This document shows, one piece after another, positions 30,192 to 41,396 of a DNA stretch of 64,000 nucleotides. Origin of the DNA: Buddleja alternifolia (Eukaryota > Streptophyta > Magnoliopsida > Lamiales > Scrophulariaceae); assembly GCA_019426215.1 (NCBI GenBank), contig CM033404.1, positions 5,456,001 through 5,520,000 of the forward strand, in the 5' to 3' direction. Position 1 is the stretch's first letter; the number at the start of each line of letters is the position of its first letter. A program made the position numbers and the translations under genes. Under the pieces are notes generated by a model that saw only the letters and a program-made list of their open reading frames with translations, had not been told where the DNA came from and ran no database searches.

Positions 30192-30403
30192 TGTCTTAAT
30201 TGGTCATATGATGGATTATCAAAATCACAATGGAGTTTTGAGCCACTAGTTTATAAATGATGCTCATTGGTCATATCCTCAAACAAGTTCTTTTTTCATA
30301 GAAATGACTAATCCGGTTGTCGAGTCATAATTATTTAGTTGAGGCTTTTAATTGACTTGGTGGGAATAAATAAGAATATTATCTTTCAATTTATATGTCG
30401 ACG

Positions 30404-32201
30404 TGTTAGGAATGTGCCCTAAAATCCAATTATTTAATGTGTTTATTATTAATAAATAAATAATATATATTAGAAGTTATGAGTATTACTAAATGTCCTA
30501 TGGGATAGGCATAGTCCATAATTACATATAAGAATCCAAATGAAAGTGTGTTCCATGAAAGACTTGGATTACGTATATCATGTGTTATTATAAATTGGTT
30601 ATAGTCGGTGATAAGAATGGGCGTCTTATCTGCTAAAGACTATAATATGCTATATTCGATGATTTGTCTTAATCATGAGAATAGGAGTTCCATATATAGT
30701 AATTCGTGTAAATCAATTAAATTGAAACACTGAACCGGACCAATCAAATTATTTATTTTGACTACTATCGAAAATAAATAATTTTGAACAATAACTCTTA
30801 ATCCTATGATTGTCGTGGACTAATGCATCTAGTGCACATTGCTTTGATGTATTTAGAAGTGAGGTTTTCGGTGGCCAATATACTTTATACATTGGGTAAT
30901 GACATAAAAATGTGATTGGAAAGGACATTCATATGGGATCTATAATCTCTATAAGAGATAAGATATATCCCCTATAATGGATTTGCAATGTTCGACTTTT
31001 CTAAAACTTTGGCCAAAGTGTTTCAAGTGAAGTGTCGCTGAAATTATATGAAAAATAGTTTTTCATTTGGAAAGTTGATAAGAAGCAAATTGAGCATTAT
31101 AGGATAAGATGTGAGAAATAAAATAAAAGTAGTCTCAATTTTATTTCTTCATGGATATTTTAATAGAGGAGTTAATGAAATATTTCTTTACGAAAGAATG
31201 GGAACTCAAAAATAAATTGAAGTTAATTTTAGAGTGCAACAATATTTATTTAGTGGAATTAAATATTGTTAAGTGATATTAAATATTATCATGTGATGAT
31301 AATTTGATTTAATCTACTTGGAGCTAAAATTAATTTTCCCTAAGGTCCCTTCGCAAACCTCAAATTGAAACTCTACGAATAAATACTAAAGTATCCAATA
31401 GATGGATAAGTTTGAACTTAGATGAAAAAATTAATGTGGGAAATATGTTTGGAGAAATATATTTAATTAAATAATGATTTAATTAAAAGGAAAAAGAATT
31501 TTTTTTTTTTTTTTTAAAAAAAAAATTTGATGCGTGAACAGTAACAACGCGTACTGTTCACGCGCCAAAGCTAAATCTGGTGCCAACGGCTGGCACCAAC
31601 TTCACTTTTTGGTTTCTCTTTTCACCCCACTTGTTTTTTGTTTTTTTTTTCTTTAAAACCCCACTTGATTTTTTTAAAATCTAATTTCATCTTTTTTCAC
31701 CCTATATAAAGGGGTGCCATTTACAAGTTCAAACACACCACACAAAATGAAAGCAAGTAGTTCTTGTATATTTTTACGAGAGCAAGCTAGCTTTTAAGAA
31801 AATAAAATTCCTCTTACGGAGTTTTATTTTAGTAGTATTTTTGGAGCCCACACTCCCGAGTTTGTTGAGGCATTGCGAAGAAGGCTTTGCGGTGAACGAG
31901 TTCTTCTTCTACCGGCAAGTTCCAATCTTCAGTGTAAGGCTTGTTTTCTTCATTTTCAATTATTATTGTTTATAGTTATTCAATTATTGATTTTAATTAA
32001 AGTGTTTAATTATGTAGTCTTTTAATTGTTAGCTATAGATAGGCAATAATAATTATTAATTAAAGTGTTTAATTAATTTTTTTAAGCCATAGTATGTATG
32101 CTTTAATTTTTGATGTCATGCATGTGCGCATAAGAGCTAGGTCTCTATTTTAATTCCGCTGCGTACCAATTTGGGTTCGATTATGAATCGATTTCCCAAC
32201 A
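30404..32201 (+). mobile_element. Solo LTR, 1,798 bp
   Basis: Starts TGTTAGGAATGTGCCC and ends TCGATTTCCCAACA. It is flanked by an exact 5-bp duplication CGACG (30399-30403, 32202-32206). TATA-like CTATATAAAGG lies near 31704, and an AATAAAAT signal follows near 31800. No second LTR, primer site or coding region is present, so it is a solo LTR left by recombination. A 12-bp perfect inverted repeat (GCGTGAACAGTA / TACTGTTCACGC) lies at 31533-31564. The superfamily was not determined. Confidence 0.88.
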
Positions 32202-32206
32202 CGACG

Positions 32207-32573
32207 GTCTTCTAAAATTTAATTAATCTTAAAACTATAATAACAATTAATTATTTAAATAATTATAATCAGAAAAGTAGTCTACACACAAAATGATAAA
32301 AAAACTGATTAATAACGTAAGAACTCAAAATTAACTGCAGCTCAAGAATTATAGACCTTAAAATGGGAAAGATTGAAAAAACCCAATAATGAATCCTTGA
32401 AACTTGAAATATTCTGTCACATGATATCCCCAGAATATATTTGAGATCTAAAAAATCTGAAAAATAACATCATATTCCCATAATTTATTATAAGATCTGA
32501 AAAACCTTATGTAATATAACTTGTAATAATAAACAAGAAAATCCAATTCAGGATTTAGACAATATAAGTACAG
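32207..32573. other. Upstream region of DEFL member 4 (paralogous to upstream of member 2)
   Basis: 32340-32573 aligns with 13421-14297 once the PIF MITE and SINE at the latter are removed. Shared phrases include ATTATAGACCTT, GATATCCCCA and AAGATCTGA. Confidence 0.7.
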
Positions 32574-32583
32574 TATATAAATA
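32574..32583 (+). promoter_or_regulatory. TATA box of DEFL member 4
   Basis: TATATAAATA lies 89 bp before the start codon and is followed by TGGCACAGAAAGGACTCAA, the conserved leader also found for member 2. Confidence 0.65.
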
Positions 32584-32662
32584 TGGCACAGAAAGGACTC
32601 AATTTTTGCAATTCACAATTGATTAAAAGACGGCAAAAATATTTTCAAACCTGAAAATAAAA

Positions 32663-33132
32663 ATGGCAAAGCCCATGGCATTATTTTTGGCTATAATTAT
32701 CTTCTTCAGTGTAGTTTCAGGTATGAAATATGAAATTTAACTAGTATTAATTTTTCTAATCCAACAGGCTAAATGCTCAAGAACAAAAAAAGACAATCTT
32801 TTCCCTTCATTTGCTTAGTAACAATGATTTTCTACCAAAATTTTGGAGTTCTATAATATGTAAAATAGCATCACAAACATTCGCATCAACATTTCAAATT
32901 CATAACTGGATTTCTTTTCTTCTAAATATTGGTGAATGCAGGTTCTTTGGCTCGTGAGGGAAAGATATGCTCGTTTAATTTATATCATTTTTGTGAATCA
33001 GCCCATTATTGCCATGATATGTGCAAGGACAAGAGCCAGGGTGGCCATGCCGGATTTGATTATGTCAGAACAATTTGTAAGGAGGATCTTCGGGATGGAA
33101 GTACTTATTGTACTTGCATCTATCGTTGTTAA
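32663..33132 (+). CDS. Defensin-like secreted peptide, array member 4 (intact)
   Basis: Exons 32663-32720 and 32942-33132 encode 82 residues. Exon 1 is a signal peptide (MAKPMALFLAIIIFFSVVS). After the phase-1 intron the mature peptide begins near GSLAREGKIC and has exactly eight cysteines, including CHDMC and CTC, ending IYRC. This is the plant defensin-like CS-alpha-beta pattern. The gene is similar to members 2 and 3 in exon length and spacing, and to member 2 also in promoter. A secreted peptide with a role in defence or cell signalling is the usual expectation; the actual role cannot be read from sequence. Confidence 0.85.
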
Positions 33133-33702
33133 CCAAAACATTGGAATCTTTGTCATGAGTTTATTACCCTCTCAACTAAATAATAAAACATAATTTGAGG
33201 GCGAAAATATTTACATGTCTATTCCCATTGTTCTATCTAATTCACTACTCTTTTATGTATATTTTAAAACCGTAGTCGGATATGAGAATCTAACTCAAAA
33301 TGATTTTTCTTCGTCCTAGGAGAAAATTAAGAAAATGGGAGAGAAAGAGATGGTGAAAAATGAAACTGGATATTGCTTTGGTGAGTATACACATCATAAT
33401 GAATTTATTATCATATGGAGTAATAACAATCAATTGGACTTTATATAATATCAGAAATTTTGATTGGTCTTTGCAAAGAACATATCAATGGGAATGTGTT
33501 TACCTTGTGAGGGAGATGCTTTTTGCTTCTTTCTCTGCCTACTCTGGTTCATTTGGTCATTCTGGATGACCCTGCTACAAATATGAAGATCTTAGATTTA
33601 AGAAGGGGGCTGAAAGGGATATTTTTAAGAGTTCGCTTATAAACCCCCCAAATCCATTACAAACGACAATTCTTATTAATAAAGGCACATAAAGAAGGTG
33701 AA
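33133..33702. other. Intergenic between DEFL member 4 and POLK
   Basis: The two genes converge here. No supported gene is seen; it probably holds both 3' UTRs. Confidence 0.4.
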
Positions 33703-36700
33703 TTACCTTTGCCTAGGCTTGAGAATACTGGCATTGTTGCTGGACTCCTCCTCTTGAAGCCTTTCAGCAAGATGGAAATCGAAATGTTCTTGCCTTTCCT
33801 CAACAAAGCTCGGAGGCAGTTCTATCCCACATACCGAGCATTGGTAGTCATTCAACCAAACGACGGGCTCTCTCACATTTAATGAAGACCCTGGCTCATA
33901 ATCATTGAACCTGATTACCCTTGCCTCTAGACCAAGGCTGCTTTCCTCAATCATATCATGGTTATCAACCTATAAGTAACAAAAGAAAGTTTTAAGAAAA
34001 TATCGTCGGGATTAAAATAAATGATTAAGCAAGGGGTACGCTAAACTACACTTTTCCTCACAGTTTGAAATTTTGAAGTAGTCTCTAAATTTGGATAATT
34101 ACATGCACACCGCTCACTTATTGGGTAGTCACCACAAGCCCCATGAGTTTTTGCAAATTACCAAGACACCCCCAATTAGATCATGACAACTCGAAACAGG
34201 TTGTGAAATTGTAACCTGCTTTTACTGATGGGGTGAAATCATGATATGTTTTTACTGACATGAGAAGTTATGGTCAATTTCAAACCTCGGGGTGTTTTTT
34301 TGTGATTAGATTTCGCGAGGGGGTGTCGATCTAATTTACTCTCTAAAGTTTACCCAAGTTTCAAAACTCAATGAAGAACTGAAACAAGTAGTAGGCATAC
34401 ATTGTCTTTCAAATCATCAATCTGGAGATCAGAACTTCCCACGGCTTCTGCATCATTGTGATCATGCCTGTAATCAATGTGATCAAGATCTTGCATTTGA
34501 TAGGCATCCACTAAATCGATCGACTCACGTCGGCCATGTGTATCACCATTAATATTGGACTCTAAAAGCTCTTGATCTTCTGGCCCTCTTTCTGAACCTT
34601 CCTCTGTAACTATAAAGTTAGAGAGTGTTTTTTGTTTGGGGTCAATTGCAATGCCTTCACTGAAGTGTGACATTCGCAGTCCTAGAGAAAGAATACAATT
34701 CAAAGCTCAGTATATCCTTATTCTTGGACAGTGTTATGACTCATAATTGAATGTACAGGAGCACGGTAATATGTGACCGTGAAGATAAACCAGAGTTGCT
34801 GTTATTACTGTGAAAAGTATGACAAAAACCAGATATTATAAGTAAAGACTGCCCCCACCCAACCACAAATTATGAATTGAAAAATAATATTTTGAGATTC
34901 GACGTGACACAAAATGACCATATTCTTAGAATTAAAAGGTTCCTGGAGGCTGGAATCCACAATGTAATCCTACAATAATTCATAACATGTTAGAGCAAAT
35001 AATATAACTATGCCCATTTGATAAAGCATTCTAATCAGGAGCGACAATAATAATATACTACAGATTTTGCAGGATATTTATGAGTCTCCCAAATCATAAC
35101 AATGTAAGGGACTAGTACACTACTCGCCAAATGATAATTTTTTTTTTTTTTGAAAAATAACAAATAAATTGTACTTAGTTGACCTACCCATAAGTCTGAG
35201 AGATACTGGCAGTTCGGCCTTAAGAAGTTTAGTAGCATGTTTCAGAATATCCTTACTTGAGCAAATATAATTTGGTAGAGTCACTGCCCGAGTTCGAACC
35301 TGGAGTATTTAAAATCATATGATAAGCAAGCAAGCAAAATATCTCCTCCCAAACTCAGCTGGAGAACTTAGGGAGAAGTTTCAAGAAGAAGGAACTTGAA
35401 GAAGCAATTTTAGGATAAGTTTATAAGTATTACTCAAGTGTTTAGCATAAATAGTGTCAGTTATTTCTGTTTCAATTTATACAAGTCTGCTCTGAACAGT
35501 TGAACCAATCACTAGTTCTCGTGGAAAATTATACATGTGCATAAGCACGATCTCCAGAAAGAATGTTCATAGGCCCAAAATTGCAGTAATGCATCTAATA
35601 GTACCTCAAAACATGACGTTTTCAACTTTAATGTCAACGTTTTTCCACAAAGGCCTTCTTTCTTCATGTCGGCGGAAAGATTTTCTGCAAGATCCACTGC
35701 AAACAGATTGTCCTGAGTTAATCTCAGAATTATAAGTTCACAGCGAAAGTTCGGAAATTAGAAATGTGGATCAGCACTTTCCTCGTGTCAATCAAATTAC
35801 CTAATTTCTGGTGAAGCAATGCCTCGTCTTTGGTCGATGAAAATGTTCTCTCATTACTCATACTTTTTCTCTTGGTCACTTGAGGCGTATCTGTTCCACC
35901 AAGGCCCAGACCTACAGACAAGAAAAAATCTGCAAAAAATGGCGAACAGGTTGGTATAAATTTCGATAACAGATTATATATTAACATAATAGAACAGAGT
36001 ATCAGAAACAAGGCAAGTCATATCTAAATCTAATGAAGTTGTGGAATAGAATGTGCAAAAAAAAGCAGCATAAGTAATCAGATATGTAGAATCTCAAAAT
36101 CCTGCATACAAAACTCAGGTGGATGATGGATATCTAATGATCCCAATTTTCGACAATCCTTCAAAAGGTTTCAATTGAAAATCCAACTTGCATTCAGGTT
36201 TAATGAAAAGTAGAATGCCAATATTGATTGCACAAACCTGCAGATGAGCGGGAAAATAGTGCACAGATTAAACTACTTTTCTGCAGCATTTCCTCGCATG
36301 TTGCAATTCCGAACACGTCCTTTAAAATATTTTCAGTAACCTTACCAATGCCCCCAATCTACAGATGAAACATAATGAATGCAAGAGGAGCACTTTACCC
36401 AATCATAAAATGGAAAAACCACCAAAAACAAATCAATAAGCATACCTTCCTTATGGGTAGTGAGGATATAAATGTCATGACAGCCATACGCTCATTTGGT
36501 AACACAAACTGGCCATTTGGTTTATTGATATCTGAACAAACCTGCTTAAGAGGAAGATAACACATATTTCATATCACAAAATTTAAATTACAGATAACAG
36601 GTGAACAGTGATAGTTGTTTACGCACAATTAGTATGGAGGGCATTTGTGGATAAAAAGAGAAGGAAAAAGAACCATTAACATAAGATTTTGTGTTCAATT

Positions 36701-39700
36701 AACAGTAAGCAAAGTCTTCTCTCCAAGTTTTGAGGTCATTTACTGAAACAATTAACTGTTCATAAGTCAAAGGTATTTACCATTCTTATAATCCTACTCT
36801 AACTGTTGTATCCATGATTGCTGGAGATCATGTTAGATCTTCAAAGGATTTTCTTTTTCCTTTTCTCTAGTACACCATTGCAATTGTAACCAGATAAAAC
36901 TTCTACCATGAACAAATTACGTAAAAATCACTTTTTCTATCAAACTGTGGCTAGACATAATGACTCAAACTGAACCTGCATCTCCACTAACTCTCACCAG
37001 TTGAGAAGTTCTTCACAGCTTAATCTATCGGGATAAAGACATTAAGCCCTCCAAACTATTGCCTTTTTTGCACTTTTTTATATAAATTTTTTTTTTTCAC
37101 TTTGCCTTTTCTTATATAAAAGCATCTTCCGGCGGAATATTCCGCCGGAAATTCCTCACATGCCATGCATGTGCCAATTTTAAGGGCATATTAGTCATTT
37201 TAGGTGAGATTTTTGGTGTAATTACTATTTTGCCATTATTTTGATTATTCCAAGCTTAATTTTACTTCTTCCAAGCTTAGTTTTATTTCTTCCACACTTA
37301 ATTTTGCTTCTTCCAAACTTCATCTTCCCCAAATTTCTTCATCACCATTCCTCTTCCTCCATGGATTTTCTTCCAAAAGCTTTCAAACACACACACACAC
37401 ATACATATATATACACACACACAAAATCACACACACACATATATATACACACACAGAAACACGCAGTATCACACACACACTCTCGCACACACAGATTCAC
37501 ACAAACACAAAATCAAACACACACAATTTTGATTTTCTTATTTAATTAAAATTTTAAGATAATAATAGATTTACTAATTAAGATAAAAAATTTAAGATAG
37601 AAATAGATTTATTATTTTTTTCAGTTTTTTATTTACTAAAATCATGTTTTAATTTGAAAATATAACAATTTTAAGGGTAAAAGAGTAATTTATCAAAATT
37701 CATCACTTTATATGACAAATTTACCCTTAAATAGTGCACATGCCAGGCACATGATGGAATCTCGGTGGAATATTCCACCGGAATATGCTTTTATATAAGA
37801 AATTGAAAATCCTGTATAGTTGAGGAGGCAAAGTGAAAAAAAAAAGTTTATATAAAAAAGTGCAAAAAAGGCAATAGTTTGTAGGGTTTAATGCCTTTAT
37901 CCCTAATCTAAATATAGCATATTACTTAATTACATGTAGAAGTATGTTCACAATGTCAACATTGATATCCTTAAGTTCTAGATGTAAAATTAATGCATAA
38001 AGTCCTCAATTGTTCAAGATGTGCCAATCATCCTTTTGATTTACCAGAAGAGCATCCACGTATTGAGTTTTCCGGTATGCAGTCTAACTTAGAAAGAATA
38101 ACAATGATACAAAAATCATGTTTATTTTGCTACTAGTCCAGGATAAGTTTTAAGAGTCATTGAAGCAAGAGAATCAAGATGTTCAATGGTTTATCTTTTC
38201 CATCCATAAGTCTTCTAAAAATTATAACTAGAAGCAATTTCCAAAAAAGTATGTGATTCAAGTAAATTAAACGGTGAAATATACAAGTAACCAAACATAA
38301 TCCTTAAGCATAAAGTCTGCACACCTTAGCGAGTAGGCGGTTAGGTCCCACACCAGCACTACATGTGAGTCCAGTCTCTTTGTTAACACTTTCTCTGAGC
38401 TCTTCAGCCACCTTTAGGAAGCATCATGACCAAGCATTAGAGACAAATACAGTCTCTAGAAGACAAGAGGAAACAGAAAAACTACATATAGAAATAAAAA
38501 CAATAAGAATGGCGATGCAGGGGATTAGACAAATTTATAATCACATTATAGTTCATATAATCATATTCTAACTTACTTCTTCAGCAGTCATTCCCTTCTC
38601 ACTACAGAAGTTTGTTATGTCCAAGTATGCCTCATCCAAACTTGCAGCCATGAAGTTTGGATCATATTCCTGAAAAACTGAAAGCAAATAATTGTATCAG
38701 GAAGTTCAGCCAAAGTACCATTGTTTTATATCAAACAAAGCACAGATGAAACCATGACTTCTGACCTTTTCTTGTTAAGCCACTGTAATAAGTGTATTTC
38801 TTGAAGTCTACTGGAACAAAAATCAGTTCAGGGCACAATTTACGTGCAATAAATCCAGGCATTGCAGCTCTAACCCCAAATTTCCGGGCCTACGAAGAAG
38901 AGTTATGACTCGTCAAAGCCAAAGGCAACAGGTAACACTCACGATATATTCATGCAACCACAAAGAAGCTTTTCAATAAGCTCAAAAGAAAACATTAGCT
39001 ATCAAATGTTAAACTCAAAGTCAACCAGGCCAACCTCATAATTAGCTGTTGAGATCATAGACATGCCACCAACAGCCATCGGCTTCCCTTTTAGAGAAGG
39101 ACTGGCCAACGTTTCAACAGCCGCATAGAAAGCATCCATATCCACATGTAGCCATGTCCTTGACAGATCACGTGTGGCTTCTAACTCTACAATCTTTCTA
39201 TCAGCAATCTGTAAATGTCATAAATTTCAATTCAAGTTGATACATGTGCTCAATATGACAGAATACAAGAAAAATAACGTTTCATTCTTCTGTCATTATA
39301 TGTCCTTTTTATTCTCTTTTACTTCTCTCATTTTTATCTTTCCCCCTCCCTACTTATTACTCAATCACTTTACACTAAAGAATCATGATCAACCTAGTTA
39401 TATAGCAATTACATATAGCGATTTGAGTCCGCACTTGCACTTAATCCAATAACCAGTATATGGTTTCCTATAAGACAAACATATATAATCAAAATTGTTT
39501 GAGCTTATTAACTACTTGTTAAATTCTTTTCTTTGCTTAAAACTAAACTATACCTTCTGATAATGTGAGATATCAGAGTCAGTAAGCTTCGCTTGCTGCG
39601 CTCTTATGCTCTCGATTTTCTGCTTCATGTAAGCTTCTTTTTTCTCCTCGTTTTCGAAATACTTAGATCCTTTGCTCATCTCATACACAATTCTCTGCAC

Positions 39701-39952
39701 TTTCTCCTTGTCCACACCTTCCATCCCTAGTACAATTCAAATCGCCCAAAAACTCCATCAGAAAATTAAATGTATAAAAAAAAAAATGGAAAAATTCTCA
39801 ATCAAGTGAAATCGGAATGAATTCAACAGTAATTATAATTGTAACTTTTGATCAATTAAACTACCTGCTTTGGCGTTGGTATAAACAGTGTGATAGGACT
39901 GCCATGGCTGCTCGGAATCGTTACCGGAATTTGATTTTTCATTGTTTTCCAT
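33703..39952 (-). CDS. POLK: DNA polymerase kappa (Y-family translesion polymerase)
   Basis: Eleven exons in order: 39952-39865, 39726-39554, 39208-39035, 38889-38766, 38677-38577, 38411-38325, 36541-36446, 36358-36238, 35929-35801, 35696-35605, 35299-35188, 34681-34401, 33969-33703 (thirteen blocks on the final count), 614 residues, all in frame. It begins [23 protein letters not shown] and SLDEAYLD carry the catalytic carboxylates of Y-family palms, and [12 protein letters not shown] is the thumb hairpin. The little-finger region includes LTLKLKT and [12 protein letters not shown]. The last exon holds a ubiquitin-binding zinc finger, CSVCG with HFDFH. It acts in nuclear lesion bypass. The long intron 38324-36542 contains an 874-bp fold-back element, and the last intron another MITE. 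Confidence 0.93.
34092..34340. mobile_element. AATTACC-type MITE in the last POLK intron
   Basis: Starts TGGATAATTACATGCACACC. Flanks CTCTAAATT (34083-34091) and CTCTAAAGT (34341-34349) match at 7-8 of 9 bases. Internal phrases GCAAATTACCAAGACA and GGTGAAATC are shared with 44340-44590. Confidence 0.7.
37030..37903. mobile_element. Long-TIR fold-back element in a POLK intron
   Basis: 874 bp with inverted arms of about 130 bp, starting GGGATAAAGACATTAAGCCC and ending GCCTTTATCCC. Flanks TAATCTATC and TAATCTAAA match at 7 of 9, suggesting a Mutator-type insertion. Each arm contains a perfect palindrome centred on AATATT (24 bp at 37127-37150; 18 bp at 37763-37780). The core has a (CA)n-rich block at 37386-37530. 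Confidence 0.8.
37386..37530 (+). repeat. (CA)n / (TA)n microsatellite block
   Basis: Interrupted ACACAC and ATATAT tracts in the core of the fold-back element. Confidence 0.85.
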
Positions 39953-40114
39953 CGCTAATCTTAGTTTTCTTTAACGTCTGGATGGATTTTCAGATTCTTC
40001 AAGAAATTCAACAGATTACAAAGGATTGAATATGGAGAATATGCATTCAATTTAATTTAGGTTAATGGGAAAATGGGGGAAAATTGGAAAAGGAATGACG
40101 CGCCAAAAGTAATT

Positions 40115-40135
40115 GGGGGGGGGGGGGGGGGGGGG
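40115..40135 (+). repeat. Homopolymer run of 21 G upstream of POLK
   Basis: Twenty-one G on the + strand (21 C on the coding strand), 163 bp before the POLK start codon. It mirrors the tract upstream of the RlmN-type gene. Confidence 0.8.
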
Positions 40136-41396
40136 CGTGGTGGTTAGGGTTATGCAAATTACAAATGAGGACATGAAGATGTCAAAATGACAAATAATGG
40201 CAATGTGAATGTCAAAATTGCGAACAAGAACTCAAGAATACAATAACTATAAGTAAGGTATCTAAGAATGTAAAATTCAAATGTTTCGCGAGAAGCATGC
40301 AGCCAAATTGCGAATCTCTATAACGAATGGTGTAGGCATGTGGGTTGGAATTTTTGAGTTTAAGAAGTTATGATTGTTTAAGCAAGATGTCTTGAATTCG
40401 ATTTCTAATGCTTACGAAAAAAAATTAAAAAATTTGGAAGAGATCTCTCAATTGCGTATAACATTATCTCGAGAAGTTAGCCCGAACCTCAGACCTAAGT
40501 ACACTCATGGTACATTCACAAATACGGGACGTATGTATAAAAAGGGTTTTAAAATGTATATATATAATTAATTTTTGGGTCAAATACAATATGGATAGTC
40601 CATACATTTAATATCTCCTAAATCTTGAAAATTTTCATTCACACCCTTACTATTCAGTATTGTTTTTTTTTTTGTTATACAAATGTACCCTCATTTTACA
40701 AATTTGCACCTTAAATTTAAAAGCGAACTTGAGAAAACCTTTTCAACACAAGCCTGAAACTTATATTTATAATAATATTTTTTTAAGTCTAAAAAATTAA
40801 TATTTATTATTGCATTTAAGTTTAAATCTTGACTAAACTATATATTGTTTCTCTCAGGTTGATTAGATAATAGCTCGATGAATTTATAATTTTGGGGACG
40901 GAGTCTAGAAATATAAATTTCTATGGATTGCACTTTTTTTTGTTAATATATGGGAGTAGTTTATGAAAGTGTCAATACATCAATTGAGCAAAATGGGTGA
41001 TGTTTTTTGTCAAAAGAAAATATGATTAGAGAATTTTAGAGATATAATCGAAAACTTTGAAAGTTGATGTAGTATTTGATGTAGGATTCATATTTTAGGG
41101 GTGTAACTTGTATTTACTCCCTTTTTCTTTTGCAAAATAATGGAAAGTGCATGGACTAGAAAGAAAAAAGAAAAAAAAAGAAAACTTCCACCGCACTCCT
41201 TCCTAATTTAATTTCCAAACATACCCTTTTTAGTTTTGCCGCCATCGCCATACTCAACACTACACCATTTTCCCTCTCATCTCTCTCTCTCTCCTTTTTT
41301 TTTCTCTCTCTCTCTAGACCAAAATCAAATCTCCAAACTTCAAATTTTACTTTTACCTCCGGTAAAGTCTTCGTTTATCTTTCTCTCCTGGTAAAA
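40136..41396. other. Intergenic between POLK and the small + strand gene
   Basis: AT-rich, with no supported gene to about 41200. 41270-41320 is a CT-rich tract (CTCTCTCT) that looks like a plant 5' UTR, followed by the ATG at 41397. Confidence 0.45.

Noticed and set aside
33360..33569. 69-codon ORF between DEFL member 4 and POLK as a further peptide gene
   Set aside because: No signal-peptide exon pattern, no cysteine spacing and no similarity to the DEFL members.
37386..37530. CRISPR-like spaced repeats
   Set aside because: The pattern is an interrupted (CA)n/(TA)n microsatellite in plant nuclear DNA.
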